Positions 7,805 to 16,756 are shown, numbered from the stretch's first letter. The stretch: DNA of 64,000 bases from Prochlorococcus sp. AG-388-D03 (GCA_003279875.1 QCGN01000001.1:1-64000); one strand, 5' to 3'. Notes: generated from the letters alone by a model not told the origin. Numbers and translations are program-made.

Positions 7805-7911
7805 TAGAACCAACCAGGGATAATTTGACCAGTTGTTACGTATGCTCCAACAGCTGCTACGAAGCCGAGCATTGCCGCCCAACCGTTAAATCTTTCTGCT
7901 TCAGGTGTCAT
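7804..7911 (-). CDS. hli: High-light-inducible protein, 35 aa
   Basis: MTPEAERFNGWAAMLGFVAAVGAYVTTGQIIPGWF*. Confidence 0.85.
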   Translation of the reverse strand: MTPEAERFNGWAAMLGFVAAVGAYVTTGQIIPGWF

Positions 7912-8249
7912 TTTTATAAAGAGTAATTTATGTAAATTAATATAACATTAATATTAATAAACGTAAAGAAATTGATCTAAATTGCTATTTACCTAAGATA
8001 ATTGATACATTTCTGTAGCATAAACGTATATTTTTAGCTAATTCACTGTTGGTATTGTTAATAAGGTGTTTCTTTTAGCATTAACTTAAATTTAATTCTT
8101 TTGAAGATAGTGGGCTGGTCATTATTTTGAATTTGAGAGTCTTTTTTGATCCTTAATCCGTACAATTTTGTTCCTCTAACCGCACACATAAAACTTGAAA
8201 TTAACTATTCAAATGAATTAGAACATAACTGTAGTCAATAGGTAAGTCT

Positions 8250-8402
8250 TATGGCACTAAACGACACATTTACCATCCAAGAGATGGACATGGATAAAAA
8301 AGACCTTTCATACGATATAAAGGCAAAAGAACTCGAAGCTTATTGGAATAATGAATGCAAAGAGCACCCTACTAAAAACCATTGCAAAGTTTATTGTGAT
8401 TA
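8250..8402 (+). CDS. 50-aa CP12-like mini-peptide
   Basis: MALNDTFTIQEMDMDKKDLSYDIKAKELEAYWNNECKEHPTKNHCKVYCD*; C-x3-P-x4-C-x-V-Y pattern. Confidence 0.55.
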
Positions 8403-8488
8403 ATACTTAATCTTTTAAGTATTCTTATGCTTGATTTTTATATATCACCCTTACTAGAGCATAGACAGATAGAAAGGAGGACAAGCAA

Positions 8489-8590
8489 ATGACTAATTTA
8501 GGAATAGAAATTCTATTTTGGATAATTTTAATTTCTTATCTGGGATTAAGAATATCTCAAACTCGGAATGGCTTTAAACAGCAATTTTAA
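8489..8590 (+). CDS. 33-aa single-TM peptide
   Basis: AAAGGAGG site then MTNLGIEILFWIILISYLGLRISQTRNGFKQQF*. Confidence 0.5.
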   Translation: MTNLGIEILFWIILISYLGLRISQTRNGFKQQF

Positions 8591-8603
8591 TTAGGAGGGC
8601 AAA

Positions 8604-8750
8604 ATGAAACTACAAACTCAATTCACAGTTCCAAACAAAGAGCTGCGAGATCTTGATTATGTCAACAAAGTAGAAGTTTTAGAAGAAACTTTTAAAAGAG
8701 AATGTCTAGATTATCCAACTAAAGAAGATTGTTTAGTTTGTTGCAACTGA
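8604..8750 (+). CDS. 48-aa CP12-like mini-peptide, paralog of 257..403
   Basis: MKLQTQFTVPNKELRDLDYVNKVEVLEETFKRECLDYPTKEDCLVCCN*. Confidence 0.6.
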   Translation: MKLQTQFTVPNKELRDLDYVNKVEVLEETFKRECLDYPTKEDCLVCCN

Positions 8751-8823
8751 CTATTCATTAATTGTTTTTCATATTTTATAAATTCTAAAAATATTCAAAA
8801 TTTATTAATTGAGAGGTTGAACA

Positions 8824-8952
8824 ATGAAATTAAGATTCTTCCCAACAACTATTTTTAGAGAGACTCCAAAAGTGACATTCTTTGATGCAGGCTTGGAGAC
8901 ATCTAATGGTTGCGATGTGGTAATCCACTCAGAATCGTCTATAAAGGTGTAG
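8824..8952 (+). pseudogene. 5' fragment of the 477..995 gene, diverging after …CDVVIHSE
   Basis: Near-identical N-terminus then premature TAG. Confidence 0.8.
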
Positions 8953-9145
8953 AAATGATCTCTAACTAAATGTAAAGCTATCCACCTTAGTACATTAATA
9001 ATATTTTTTCTCAAGATCTCTAGTAATTTAAAGAGCTATCTCAGAAACATAATCTATACACCTTGGTACAGATATCCCTAGTTAATTAAACTTTAGTCAT
9101 AGTAAGCTATCTTAGATATTAATCCTATATAATTCTTTCTATAAA

Positions 9146-9538
9146 ATGCCTAGATCAAATAGAACTGATGGCAAATATAACCGCAAAGCTGATTACTTTT
9201 TAGTCAGCGTTAAAGAGAGAAACATGCGTGAGTTTCTGGAGACTTTAGAAAGAGAGAAACGTAGACACGCTGAACCTAAAGCAGACTCAATTACAGCTCT
9301 TGGTTCTAATCAGAAACACTTAGGTTCTAAAGTTGATATGGAAGAGCTTTTCTATTTCTTAAATTCCTATAACTCTATGGAATCAGGTGGAACGTTTTAC
9401 CTGAGAAGACTTAAGAAAATAATTATGGAACAGATTGAAAAAGACTACAAAGAGATGGGAATGACAATGAGAGATTTAAAAATATCTTACTATGACAAAC
9501 AAGATGAGATGGATGAAAAAAAGACTTGCCTAAATTAA
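9146..9538 (+). CDS. Hypothetical protein, 130 aa, charged
   Basis: ORF. Confidence 0.6.
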   Translation: MPRSNRTDGKYNRKADYFLVSVKERNMREFLETLEREKRRHAEPKADSITALGSNQKHLGSKVDMEELFYFLNSYNSMESGGTFYLRRLKKIIMEQIEKDYKEMGMTMRDLKISYYDKQDEMDEKKTCLN

Positions 9539-9669
9539 TACATTTCTAAGGGATCTGCCGTCCAGCTATAGAAGCCCGCATCCAACCCCTATCTATTAAA
9601 TTAATAAGCTCCTAAATTTTGGCAGAAATTTGTGAAGTGTTATCTATACATTTTTGAAAAATAGACTTA

Positions 9670-9894
9670 CCCCAATACCACCCATCACTTTCCTAAATAG
9701 GAACTTTAATGGATAATAAACATATAAATGAAATTCTGATTCTAGCAAAATTCTAGCAGATTGATTACTCTAAATCCCTTGATATGACTGAAGAAAATTT
9801 TTGGCTAATGAAAAAAGAGCGAGATGCATTTTGCTAGTCATAGCAAGGGTTTTATTTTTTACCAAAAATTCTATTCGAACCTCATTCGAACTTT
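9670..9894 (+). repeat. EVE-start repeat copy C (palindrome 9689-9703, DR pair 9738-9759, ATG 9784, inverted repeat 9831-9846, DR pair 9873-9894)
   Basis: MTEENFWLMKKERDAFC*; best preserved repeat unit. Confidence 0.85.
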
Positions 9895-9960
9895 TTTCTA
9901 TTAACTAATGATTTTTCAAGATAAGAATTGAAGTAAATTACTAGATAAAGATGAAAACAA

Positions 9961-11466
9961 TTACCAAGTTTCCCAATCATTAAATTCAGCATCGATATGT
10001 ACATAATTTATCAAGCTTCTCTTTGAACAGTACTCTTCGGCAATTCTTAGACCATCTTTTTGTGCAGAAGTTTTTTCTAATTTCAATCTAACCCAACCTC
10101 TTGATTCATCAGTGTTATAACTTCCGCCATCCTCTTCAAAAATTCCTTTATATCCTTTACATCTAATATAAGAAGCGTATTGTTTTGAAGGATTTTCTTT
10201 AAGCCAATAAAAATATTTTAAAGTTTTATGCGTTCTAAATTCTTCTCCAAAAGGAATTTTACCTAAATAATAGGGATCAAATACAACAACTCTTCCGTCA
10301 TTACGCTCCCATTCTCTCACTCCTAAAGAATGAACTAATTCTCCTTCATTATTGTTATACATAAGATTGTTGTATTCGGCACTAGTTACTGAATCACATT
10401 TATCATCTAGAATTTCTTTAAAAATACCTTTAGCTTTTTCATATTCTGTCCATTTTCCTTTTTTGAGAAAAGCCACTTCATTATCTGAACATTTTACAGT
10501 TATTTCACTAATTTCTTGATCACTATTTGTGTAGTATTTAGTATCAAAATCCAAATATGATGTTGATTCATCTTCTTTCCAACCATTTACGTTTATCCAA
10601 TTATTAGAAGAGTATTTTTTCCAGTTATTTCTTTCTAATAAAGAAATAATTTCAGGATCATTTTCTTTTTGATCGCAAATCATTTTCACTAAACTTTTCT
10701 CATCTCGATTTTTTGGTTTTATCCATTTTTCTGAATCCCAGTCATATTTCTTTTTACTATGACATGCGACTGAAAAAGTATTAACTTCTCCTTCTTTTTT
10801 CACTTCAGCATTAAAAGTTATTGCATCGAAAGAAGCAAAATGATCAAAATCTATTCCAATCGAATTCAAATTAAGAGAATAGTTTCCATGACTAATCCAA
10901 TTAGTTTCTGTTATTGAAGAGGAATCTTTGCCTAAATTAGCTGACTCACAAGTCAGATATTTTGAGTCCTTACCGTCAGAATCCCACCACCAAAATTTAT
11001 CTTGGTAATATAATTCCCTTGCTTCACTATTCCCAAGATCCATTGCTTTTCTTAAATCCCTGCAATTAAAGGTGTAATTACCTGCCTGATAATAGGCTCT
11101 AGATCTCTGGAGAAAAGCATCTGAGTCACTTGGATTTCTAGAAATCCTATCATCAAGATCTAGAAAAGAGTAAAATTGATAATCAGAATTTTGATCTTCG
11201 TACGTGTAAAGATTCTCATTAGATACATATTGGGCAATCCCAAGTAGACCTCCTAAAGAAGCTAACCCAATAACAAAAAGGAGAGGTTTATTAAATTTTT
11301 TTTCTTTATTTTCAACCTTATTATCCTCTTCAATATTCTTAATAGGTACTGTTGGAATAACTTTTTTAACTTCTTTTTTTGCAACAGAAACTTCAATTTC
11401 CCATCCACAATTAGTACAAAATTTCTTATTTTCTTTAATTTGAAATCCACAATTTTTACATTTCAT
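9961..11466 (-). CDS. Membrane protein with N-terminal zinc ribbon and a large extracytoplasmic region
   Basis: MKCKNCGFQIKENKKFCTNCGWEIE; TM near residue 65. Confidence 0.75.
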   Translation of the reverse strand: MKCKNCGFQIKENKKFCTNCGWEIEVSVAKKEVKKVIPTVPIKNIEEDNKVENKEKKFNKPLLFVIGLASLGGLLGIAQYVSNENLYTYEDQNSDYQFYSFLDLDDRISRNPSDSDAFLQRSRAYYQAGNYTFNCRDLRKAMDLGNSEARELYYQDKFWWWDSDGKDSKYLTCESANLGKDSSSITETNWISHGNYSLNLNSIGIDFDHFASFDAITFNAEVKKEGEVNTFSVACHSKKKYDWDSEKWIKPKNRDEKSLVKMICDQKENDPEIISLLERNNWKKYSSNNWINVNGWKEDESTSYLDFDTKYYTNSDQEISEITVKCSDNEVAFLKKGKWTEYEKAKGIFKEILDDKCDSVTSAEYNNLMYNNNEGELVHSLGVREWERNDGRVVVFDPYYLGKIPFGEEFRTHKTLKYFYWLKENPSKQYASYIRCKGYKGIFEEDGGSYNTDESRGWVRLKLEKTSAQKDGLRIAEEYCSKRSLINYVHIDAEFNDWETW

Positions 11467-11528
11467 TGTTTAAAGAAAATGTTTAATTAACATAAAGTAT
11501 AAATTAATGATTAATTTAAATTAATTCA

Positions 11529-12563
11529 ATGACAGGTAATGAAAAACAAAATACAAATGACCCTGCATATAAATATATAAAAAATTCTTCATCTGAATAT
11601 GTAAATACAAATACTAATTGGAAGGAAAATTTAAATCCTGAAGAAAAAGAATTTTATAACTCACACCCTCTCCCTTTTTTAGAAAGTAAAGCCGAGAACT
11701 ATAGCTTATTTCTTAAAAGGTATGAAAAATCGAAAAAGGAATCATCAGTCTCGATTCCTTCTAGTCAAAAAATGAAGCCTAGCTTTAATAAACATACTTG
11801 TCCCAAATGCGGTTCGTCAGTTAATCCCGATGAAAAATTTTGTGGTGAGTGTGGTTTTAATTTAGAAAATTTAGTTTCTAAAGAAAATAATATGGAAGTC
11901 AAAAAAGAACAGGTCTCAATAAAAGAAGAAACTGCTCCTTTAGTTAAGGTAAAAAACAAAAAAGAGGATAAACCTTTAAAAATTAAAACTAAAATGAATA
12001 ATCTAATTTGCTCAGAATGCGGCTTTCCTTTAAATGATGGAGAGGATGTTTTTTGCCCAGAGTGCGGATGCAAAATTATTTATCCAACCGATGAAGTAAA
12101 TACAAAAATAATTGAAGTTAAGAATTCCACTAAAGATAATGAATTTATAAAAGTTACTGAAACTGAAGATTCAATTCAAGAAGAGAGCTTAGTTTCTGAA
12201 AATGAAGATTCAATTCAAGAAGAGAGCTTAGTTTCTGAAAATGAAGATTCAATTCAAGAAGAGAGCTTAGTTTCTAATAAAGAAATAAAAGAAAAACCAA
12301 AAAGTAAAAATAATCTTCCTATTGATATATTGATAGATTTAAAATCTTTTTTTGAAGATAAATTAATAAATGAAATTGAATATAATCAATTAAGAAAATT
12401 AGCTCTAAAAATAGCAACAGATCCAAAATCAAAAGGTGATCTATCAAAAATTAAATCAATTTCTAGAGAGAAATTATCTGAACTTAGAAATCTTTTTAAT
12501 GAACAATTAATTGATAAGGATGAATATGATGATTTAAGAAAAAATCTTATAGAAATAGAATGA
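11529..12563 (+). CDS. Protein with two zinc ribbons and two C-terminal SHOCT-like segments
   Basis: CPKCGSSVNPDEKFCGECG, CSECGFPLNDGEDVFCPECG; ILIDLKSFFEDKLINEIEYNQLRK / KLSELRNLFNEQLIDKDEYDDLRK. Confidence 0.75.
   Translation: MTGNEKQNTNDPAYKYIKNSSSEYVNTNTNWKENLNPEEKEFYNSHPLPFLESKAENYSLFLKRYEKSKKESSVSIPSSQKMKPSFNKHTCPKCGSSVNPDEKFCGECGFNLENLVSKENNMEVKKEQVSIKEETAPLVKVKNKKEDKPLKIKTKMNNLICSECGFPLNDGEDVFCPECGCKIIYPTDEVNTKIIEVKNSTKDNEFIKVTETEDSIQEESLVSENEDSIQEESLVSENEDSIQEESLVSNKEIKEKPKSKNNLPIDILIDLKSFFEDKLINEIEYNQLRKLALKIATDPKSKGDLSKIKSISREKLSELRNLFNEQLIDKDEYDDLRKNLIEIE
12165..12281 (+). repeat. Three tandem 39-bp coding repeats (EDSIQEESLVSEN)x3
   Basis: Two identical units and a third diverging in its last few bases. 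Confidence 0.95.
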
Positions 12564-13504
12564 CAGAAAGAATAATTCTTGAAGAATTAAGTCCAAAGGA
12601 ATATGAACATCCACTAGATAGAAAAGCTATAAATACGCTTGAGGCGATTCCTGGGGTTAGAGCATTAGTTGCAAAAATCTGGGAGAAATTCCTACAGAAG
12701 TTTTTAGTTCTTGAATATATGGGATCAAGTCTCAGAATTACTGATGAGAATTATCCTGATATATATAAGCTTCTTGAAGAGGCTTGTTTAATTTTAGATG
12801 TCAAAGAAATACCTCCTTTGTACTTGATAAATGACCCAACAATGCAGGCTTTGGCTATTGGAGCGAGCAAACCTTTTATAGGTATAACTTATGCTCTTGT
12901 TGAAAGATTAGATAGCGATGAATTGCTTTTTGTGATTGCGCATGAACTTGGTCATATAAAAAGTGGTCATGTTCTTTATTACAACATTGCTATCTATTTA
13001 AAGCCAATTGTCGAAGTAGCTAGTCAACTGAGTTTAGGGATAGCTGGTTTAGTTGGTGGAGGTTTTCAAATAGCTTTAAAATATTGGCAAAGGATGTCTG
13101 AATTCACTTCTGATCGAGCAGGCTTACTTGTTTGCCAAGATCCAAAAGTTTGTATTAGAGCAATGATTAAGATTGCGGGACTTCCTGTAGATAGAGTAGG
13201 AATAGAAGCTTTTGAGAAATCATTCTTACAACAGGCTAAAGAATTTGAAGACTTTGATTACGGTGCAATGAATAAATTTGTAAAAGTTATGAGCACCTAC
13301 AATAACAGTCATCCTTGGACAGTCTTACGAGCTTCAGAATTTATAAAGTGGGAAGGTTCAGAAGAATATAAATTGATCCTTAAAGGAGAAAGAAATTTTG
13401 ACATAGAGGAAAATTTAGAAGATTTCCTAGCATGTACTGTTTGCGGAAATAGGTTGGGTGATAGTGATAAATTCTGTGGCAAATGCGGAGCCAAAATTGA
13501 TTAG
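12560..13504 (+). CDS. M48-family metallopeptidase with C-terminal zinc ribbon
   Basis: HELGH motif; CTVCGNRLGDSDKFCGKCG; ATGA overlap with the upstream ORF. Confidence 0.85.
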   Translation: MTERIILEELSPKEYEHPLDRKAINTLEAIPGVRALVAKIWEKFLQKFLVLEYMGSSLRITDENYPDIYKLLEEACLILDVKEIPPLYLINDPTMQALAIGASKPFIGITYALVERLDSDELLFVIAHELGHIKSGHVLYYNIAIYLKPIVEVASQLSLGIAGLVGGGFQIALKYWQRMSEFTSDRAGLLVCQDPKVCIRAMIKIAGLPVDRVGIEAFEKSFLQQAKEFEDFDYGAMNKFVKVMSTYNNSHPWTVLRASEFIKWEGSEEYKLILKGERNFDIEENLEDFLACTVCGNRLGDSDKFCGKCGAKID

Positions 13505-13526
13505 AGCTCTTTAATATTAAAGCCAT

Positions 13527-13763
13527 ATGTTTTGTACTAAATGTGGTCACAAAAATAAAATCAATGCTAATTTTTGCAGTAAATGTGGAAGTAAATTAAA
13601 TATTATTATTGAACATGATCTAACGCCTAAGAAAGAAGTTAAGAAAAGTATGTCTTTAGAAAAAATTTTTCAAGTTATATCAGTTCCTTTGGGAATAGTG
13701 TTATTCGCTGTAGCAAGAATATCACTCAGAACTCTTTTTAAATACTGGTTTAATAACTCTTAA
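13527..13763 (+). CDS. Small zinc-ribbon membrane protein
   Basis: MFCTKCGHKNKINANFCSKCGSKLN plus C-terminal hydrophobic segment. Confidence 0.75.
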   Translation: MFCTKCGHKNKINANFCSKCGSKLNIIIEHDLTPKKEVKKSMSLEKIFQVISVPLGIVLFAVARISLRTLFKYWFNNS

Positions 13764-13799
13764 ATTATAAAAGTATTTAATTTAAATCTCTTTCAAAAT

Positions 13800-14411
13800 T
13801 CAATTTTTAAATCCACATGATCTACAAAAAATATCATTCATATTCATTGCTGCTCCGCAGTTTTTGCAGAACTTATTTTTAGAGAATTCTGGAGATGTAT
13901 CGCTTTCTGAAATACCATTTTCTCGTAAACGTTTTTTAGCAAATTCTCTAGCATTATTTATTGCAAGCTTTGCTAAAAAAGGTGTGAAAATAAACCAGCA
14001 AATAATCGCAGCTTCACCAAATAATAAACTTGAGATAATTCTTTCTATAAAAACATATCCAAACACAGTAATTGTTCTTCTTGAGAAAGCATAGAAAAGA
14101 CCTACGAAAGGAATCATATGAGCAAATGCATAACCCCAACCATCATCTTGCTGCCTTAATTTATAAGCCTTAATTAAACCTGGTTTGATACTTCCATAAG
14201 TTTTGCTTGATTTGCTTTTATAGCTGTAGTTTTTCTGTTGTGAAGTTTTTTTATTCTCTTTAACTTGATTATTAACTGTTTCTTTTGATTCGATTTTATT
14301 TCCATAAAAATCAACGGAACTATCCGTTACCACTTTCCAGCCACATTTTGGACAATTTTTAGCTTTATCAGAAATTTTCTGACCACACTCTAAACAATTT
14401 ATTAAAGCCAT
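13800..14411 (-). CDS. Membrane protein with zinc ribbons at both termini
   Basis: CLECGQKISDKAKNCPKCG and CKNCGAAMNMNDIFCRSCG. Confidence 0.75.
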   Translation of the reverse strand: MALINCLECGQKISDKAKNCPKCGWKVVTDSSVDFYGNKIESKETVNNQVKENKKTSQQKNYSYKSKSSKTYGSIKPGLIKAYKLRQQDDGWGYAFAHMIPFVGLFYAFSRRTITVFGYVFIERIISSLLFGEAAIICWFIFTPFLAKLAINNAREFAKKRLRENGISESDTSPEFSKNKFCKNCGAAMNMNDIFCRSCGFKN

Positions 14412-14498
14412 TTATTAAAGAATAAAAAGTCTTTCATAGCTTTATAGCAATATTGGTAATAGCTTTCCATTATAAATTTAAGGTTGTATATTTTAAAT

Positions 14499-14795
14499 AT
14501 GATTGAGAAAAAATTAATTTCGGGAAAAATTGTTCTAATATCATTTCTTTGTACAGCCTTAATTGAAATATTTAACACAATTTTAATAATAAATTTACCT
14601 GAAGAAGCTACCATTCCTTTTTCCATTTTAATACCGATAACAGTTCTTGAATATTCTTTTCTATTAATCGCTTTATTCTTTTCTATTAAGGGTCTTTTTT
14701 ATAATGATAATAAATCTAAAAAGTTAAATTTCATCTATTTAATAGCGAGTATAGTCTGGTTAAGCGAAAAAGTTTTTGAGACCCTTAATTGGTAA
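14499..14795 (+). CDS. Hypothetical membrane protein
   Basis: ORF with hydrophobic segments; start adjusted. Confidence 0.55.
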   Translation: MIEKKLISGKIVLISFLCTALIEIFNTILIINLPEEATIPFSILIPITVLEYSFLLIALFFSIKGLFYNDNKSKKLNFIYLIASIVWLSEKVFETLNW

Positions 14796-14803
14796 TAAGA
14801 TCA

Positions 14804-15244
14804 ATGAAATGCAAAAAATGTGGATTTGAAATTAAAGAAAATAAGAAATTTTGTACAAATTGTGGATGGGAAATTGAATTCTCAACATCAGAAGAATCTA
14901 AAAAGTTACCAACTAAACCAAACGATGGTAATTTATTCGACAATTTAATCACACAACCAGTCTTAATATTATTTGTCTTATTAATAAAACTATTTTTAGA
15001 TATTGAAGGATTTCTTCTTTTTAAAAAAGATATTTATTTTGTCGCAAATGAATTTTTAATTCTACTTACAATTTTACAAGTCATAGCTTTGTTTTCTGTA
15101 ATTATTATTTCGATTAAGAAGTTATATATTGAAAAATCTTTTAGTAAATTTGCAAATTATTTATACTTAGCTTTAAGTTTTGCTTTATTATCAACGACCA
15201 TTGAATCATTAATATTTTTTCAAAATATCCAATACGATCTCTAA
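14804..15244 (+). CDS. Zinc-ribbon membrane protein, N-terminus paralogous to 9961..11466
   Basis: MKCKKCGFEIKENKKFCTNCGWEIE. Confidence 0.7.
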   Translation: MKCKKCGFEIKENKKFCTNCGWEIEFSTSEESKKLPTKPNDGNLFDNLITQPVLILFVLLIKLFLDIEGFLLFKKDIYFVANEFLILLTILQVIALFSVIIISIKKLYIEKSFSKFANYLYLALSFALLSTTIESLIFFQNIQYDL

Positions 15245-15291
15245 GGAAGTTAATTCTAATTAGGCATGAAGAGAAAAAATTAATCAAACTT

Positions 15292-15930
15292 TTAGTCTTT
15301 AACTCCTTGCACTACTTCCTTATAATTTCCAATTGAATTTAACCAGAAACCTATTATTTTTATAATCCTTAAGACCCAAGCCCAAAATGGAGGGATAGCT
15401 ATTCCAGTACTCACTGCTGATCTATAACGTACTGTAATTTCAGAGGAAGCAGGATCAGTATTAGCAAGCATTAATATGATTATAAAAGTGCTTAAAGTTG
15501 CATTTATAACTAAATTACCCTGAGGCTTTATACGGAAGATCTTACAAATAAGACCAATTATGATGAGGTTAAGATAAGAAGTCCCAATAGCTCCTGCAGG
15601 AAGAACAAACAAGAAGCTAAAACTGAAAATATTGTAATTAAAGAAAGAAGATACGCTCTGAATAATTATTCCAGTTAATATTGTTGATCCAATCCATAGA
15701 AAAGAAATAGGAGCTTTAGGCGTTTCATTATTACCCCCTCTAATTTGCGTAGAGCTATTCTCATATGTTTTTGAAACTGAATTTTTTGATGGGAAACTTC
15801 TACTAAGAGCTAAATCAGGCTCATTTTCTCTCTTGTCATTCAAACCTGAATTAGATTTAATTAAAGTTCCACATTTTCCACAAAATTTTGCATCTACTTT
15901 AAGTTTTGACCCACATTTAGTACAAAACAT
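15292..15930 (-). CDS. Zinc-ribbon membrane protein
   Basis: MFCTKCGSKLKVDAKFCGKCGTLIK plus TM segments. Confidence 0.75.
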   Translation of the reverse strand: MFCTKCGSKLKVDAKFCGKCGTLIKSNSGLNDKRENEPDLALSRSFPSKNSVSKTYENSSTQIRGGNNETPKAPISFLWIGSTILTGIIIQSVSSFFNYNIFSFSFLFVLPAGAIGTSYLNLIIIGLICKIFRIKPQGNLVINATLSTFIIILMLANTDPASSEITVRYRSAVSTGIAIPPFWAWVLRIIKIIGFWLNSIGNYKEVVQGVKD

Positions 15931-16016
15931 TTCTCTTTAAAGTATTGACTCAATAATAACTAGTTAAGAACCCCCTAAACTCATAATATTAACTTCTTTT
16001 TCTAAGAGCTAATAAA

Positions 16017-16216
16017 CCCCATACCGCACATCACTTTCCTAAATAGAAACTTTCTTCGACTAATATTGTTCGATAAACTAAATAAAATGCTTTGGATTTG
16101 GCTGATTTCTGAAAAAGTTAACAAAATGCCATACCAGCACCATACCAGCAGCACTATTTCCCGCAAATTATAGACTATGACTGAAATCAACTACTGGCTA
16201 ATGAAGAGCGAACTGG
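16017..16216 (+). repeat. EVE-start repeat copy D (palindrome 16035-16049, DR pair 16129-16150, ATG 16177)
   Basis: MTEINYWLMKSELDAKKFS*. Confidence 0.85.
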
Positions 16217-16271
16217 ATGCTAAAAAGTTTTCTTAAATCTAAAATAAGCCGCAAGTTCTTTTTTAGACTCT

Positions 16272-16595
16272 CTAGTTATTTAATTTATAGTTCGTCTTAA
16301 TAGTTTTTATTATTGAATCTTGTGGTTCTTCACTTGGATAACAATTAATAATTCTATATTTTCCGCCTTTCTTATCAGTCTCTACAATTGTAAATTCCAC
16401 ATACTTACCTATTCCATCTATTAAATCTTTAACTTCTGTATTAATTATCTCTTCATTTTCATTTTCGATAATACGAGATTTCCCACCGCAACTAATTAAT
16501 GCATTTTCTTTGGTAACTAAAAAATCTTTATCATTACTGCATGAGGACAGAAAAGATAAAGAAAATACTATTAAAAGAAGTTTTTTCATAGTCAA
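16272..16595 (-). CDS. Putative lipoprotein
   Basis: MTMKKLLLIVFSLSFLSSCSN lipobox. Confidence 0.65.
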   Translation of the reverse strand: MTMKKLLLIVFSLSFLSSCSNDKDFLVTKENALISCGGKSRIIENENEEIINTEVKDLIDGIGKYVEFTIVETDKKGGKYRIINCYPSEEPQDSIIKTIKTNYKLNN

Positions 16596-16756
16596 AAGTT
16601 TTTATACATAATTAACTTATAAGGCAATTTTTTTAAGGAGAAGTTAAACATTTTTTTTGATTAAAATAATTAAAAAAATTTGAATGTCAATTAATTATTA
16701 AAAAAATTTTAGCTCCGTATCTTTATTTACTAATGCTAATCAAAATTTATACATTA

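Noticed and set aside
7711-7926. 71-aa plus-strand ORF
   Set aside because: Antisense to two Hli genes
8805-9014. 69-aa minus-strand ORF
   Set aside because: Antisense to the truncated duplicate of the 477 gene; no independent support
9866-9894. tRNA T-loop remnant suggested by TTCGAAC
   Set aside because: It is a tandem 11-bp pair with no acceptor stem or CCA context; no tRNA could be recognised in the window
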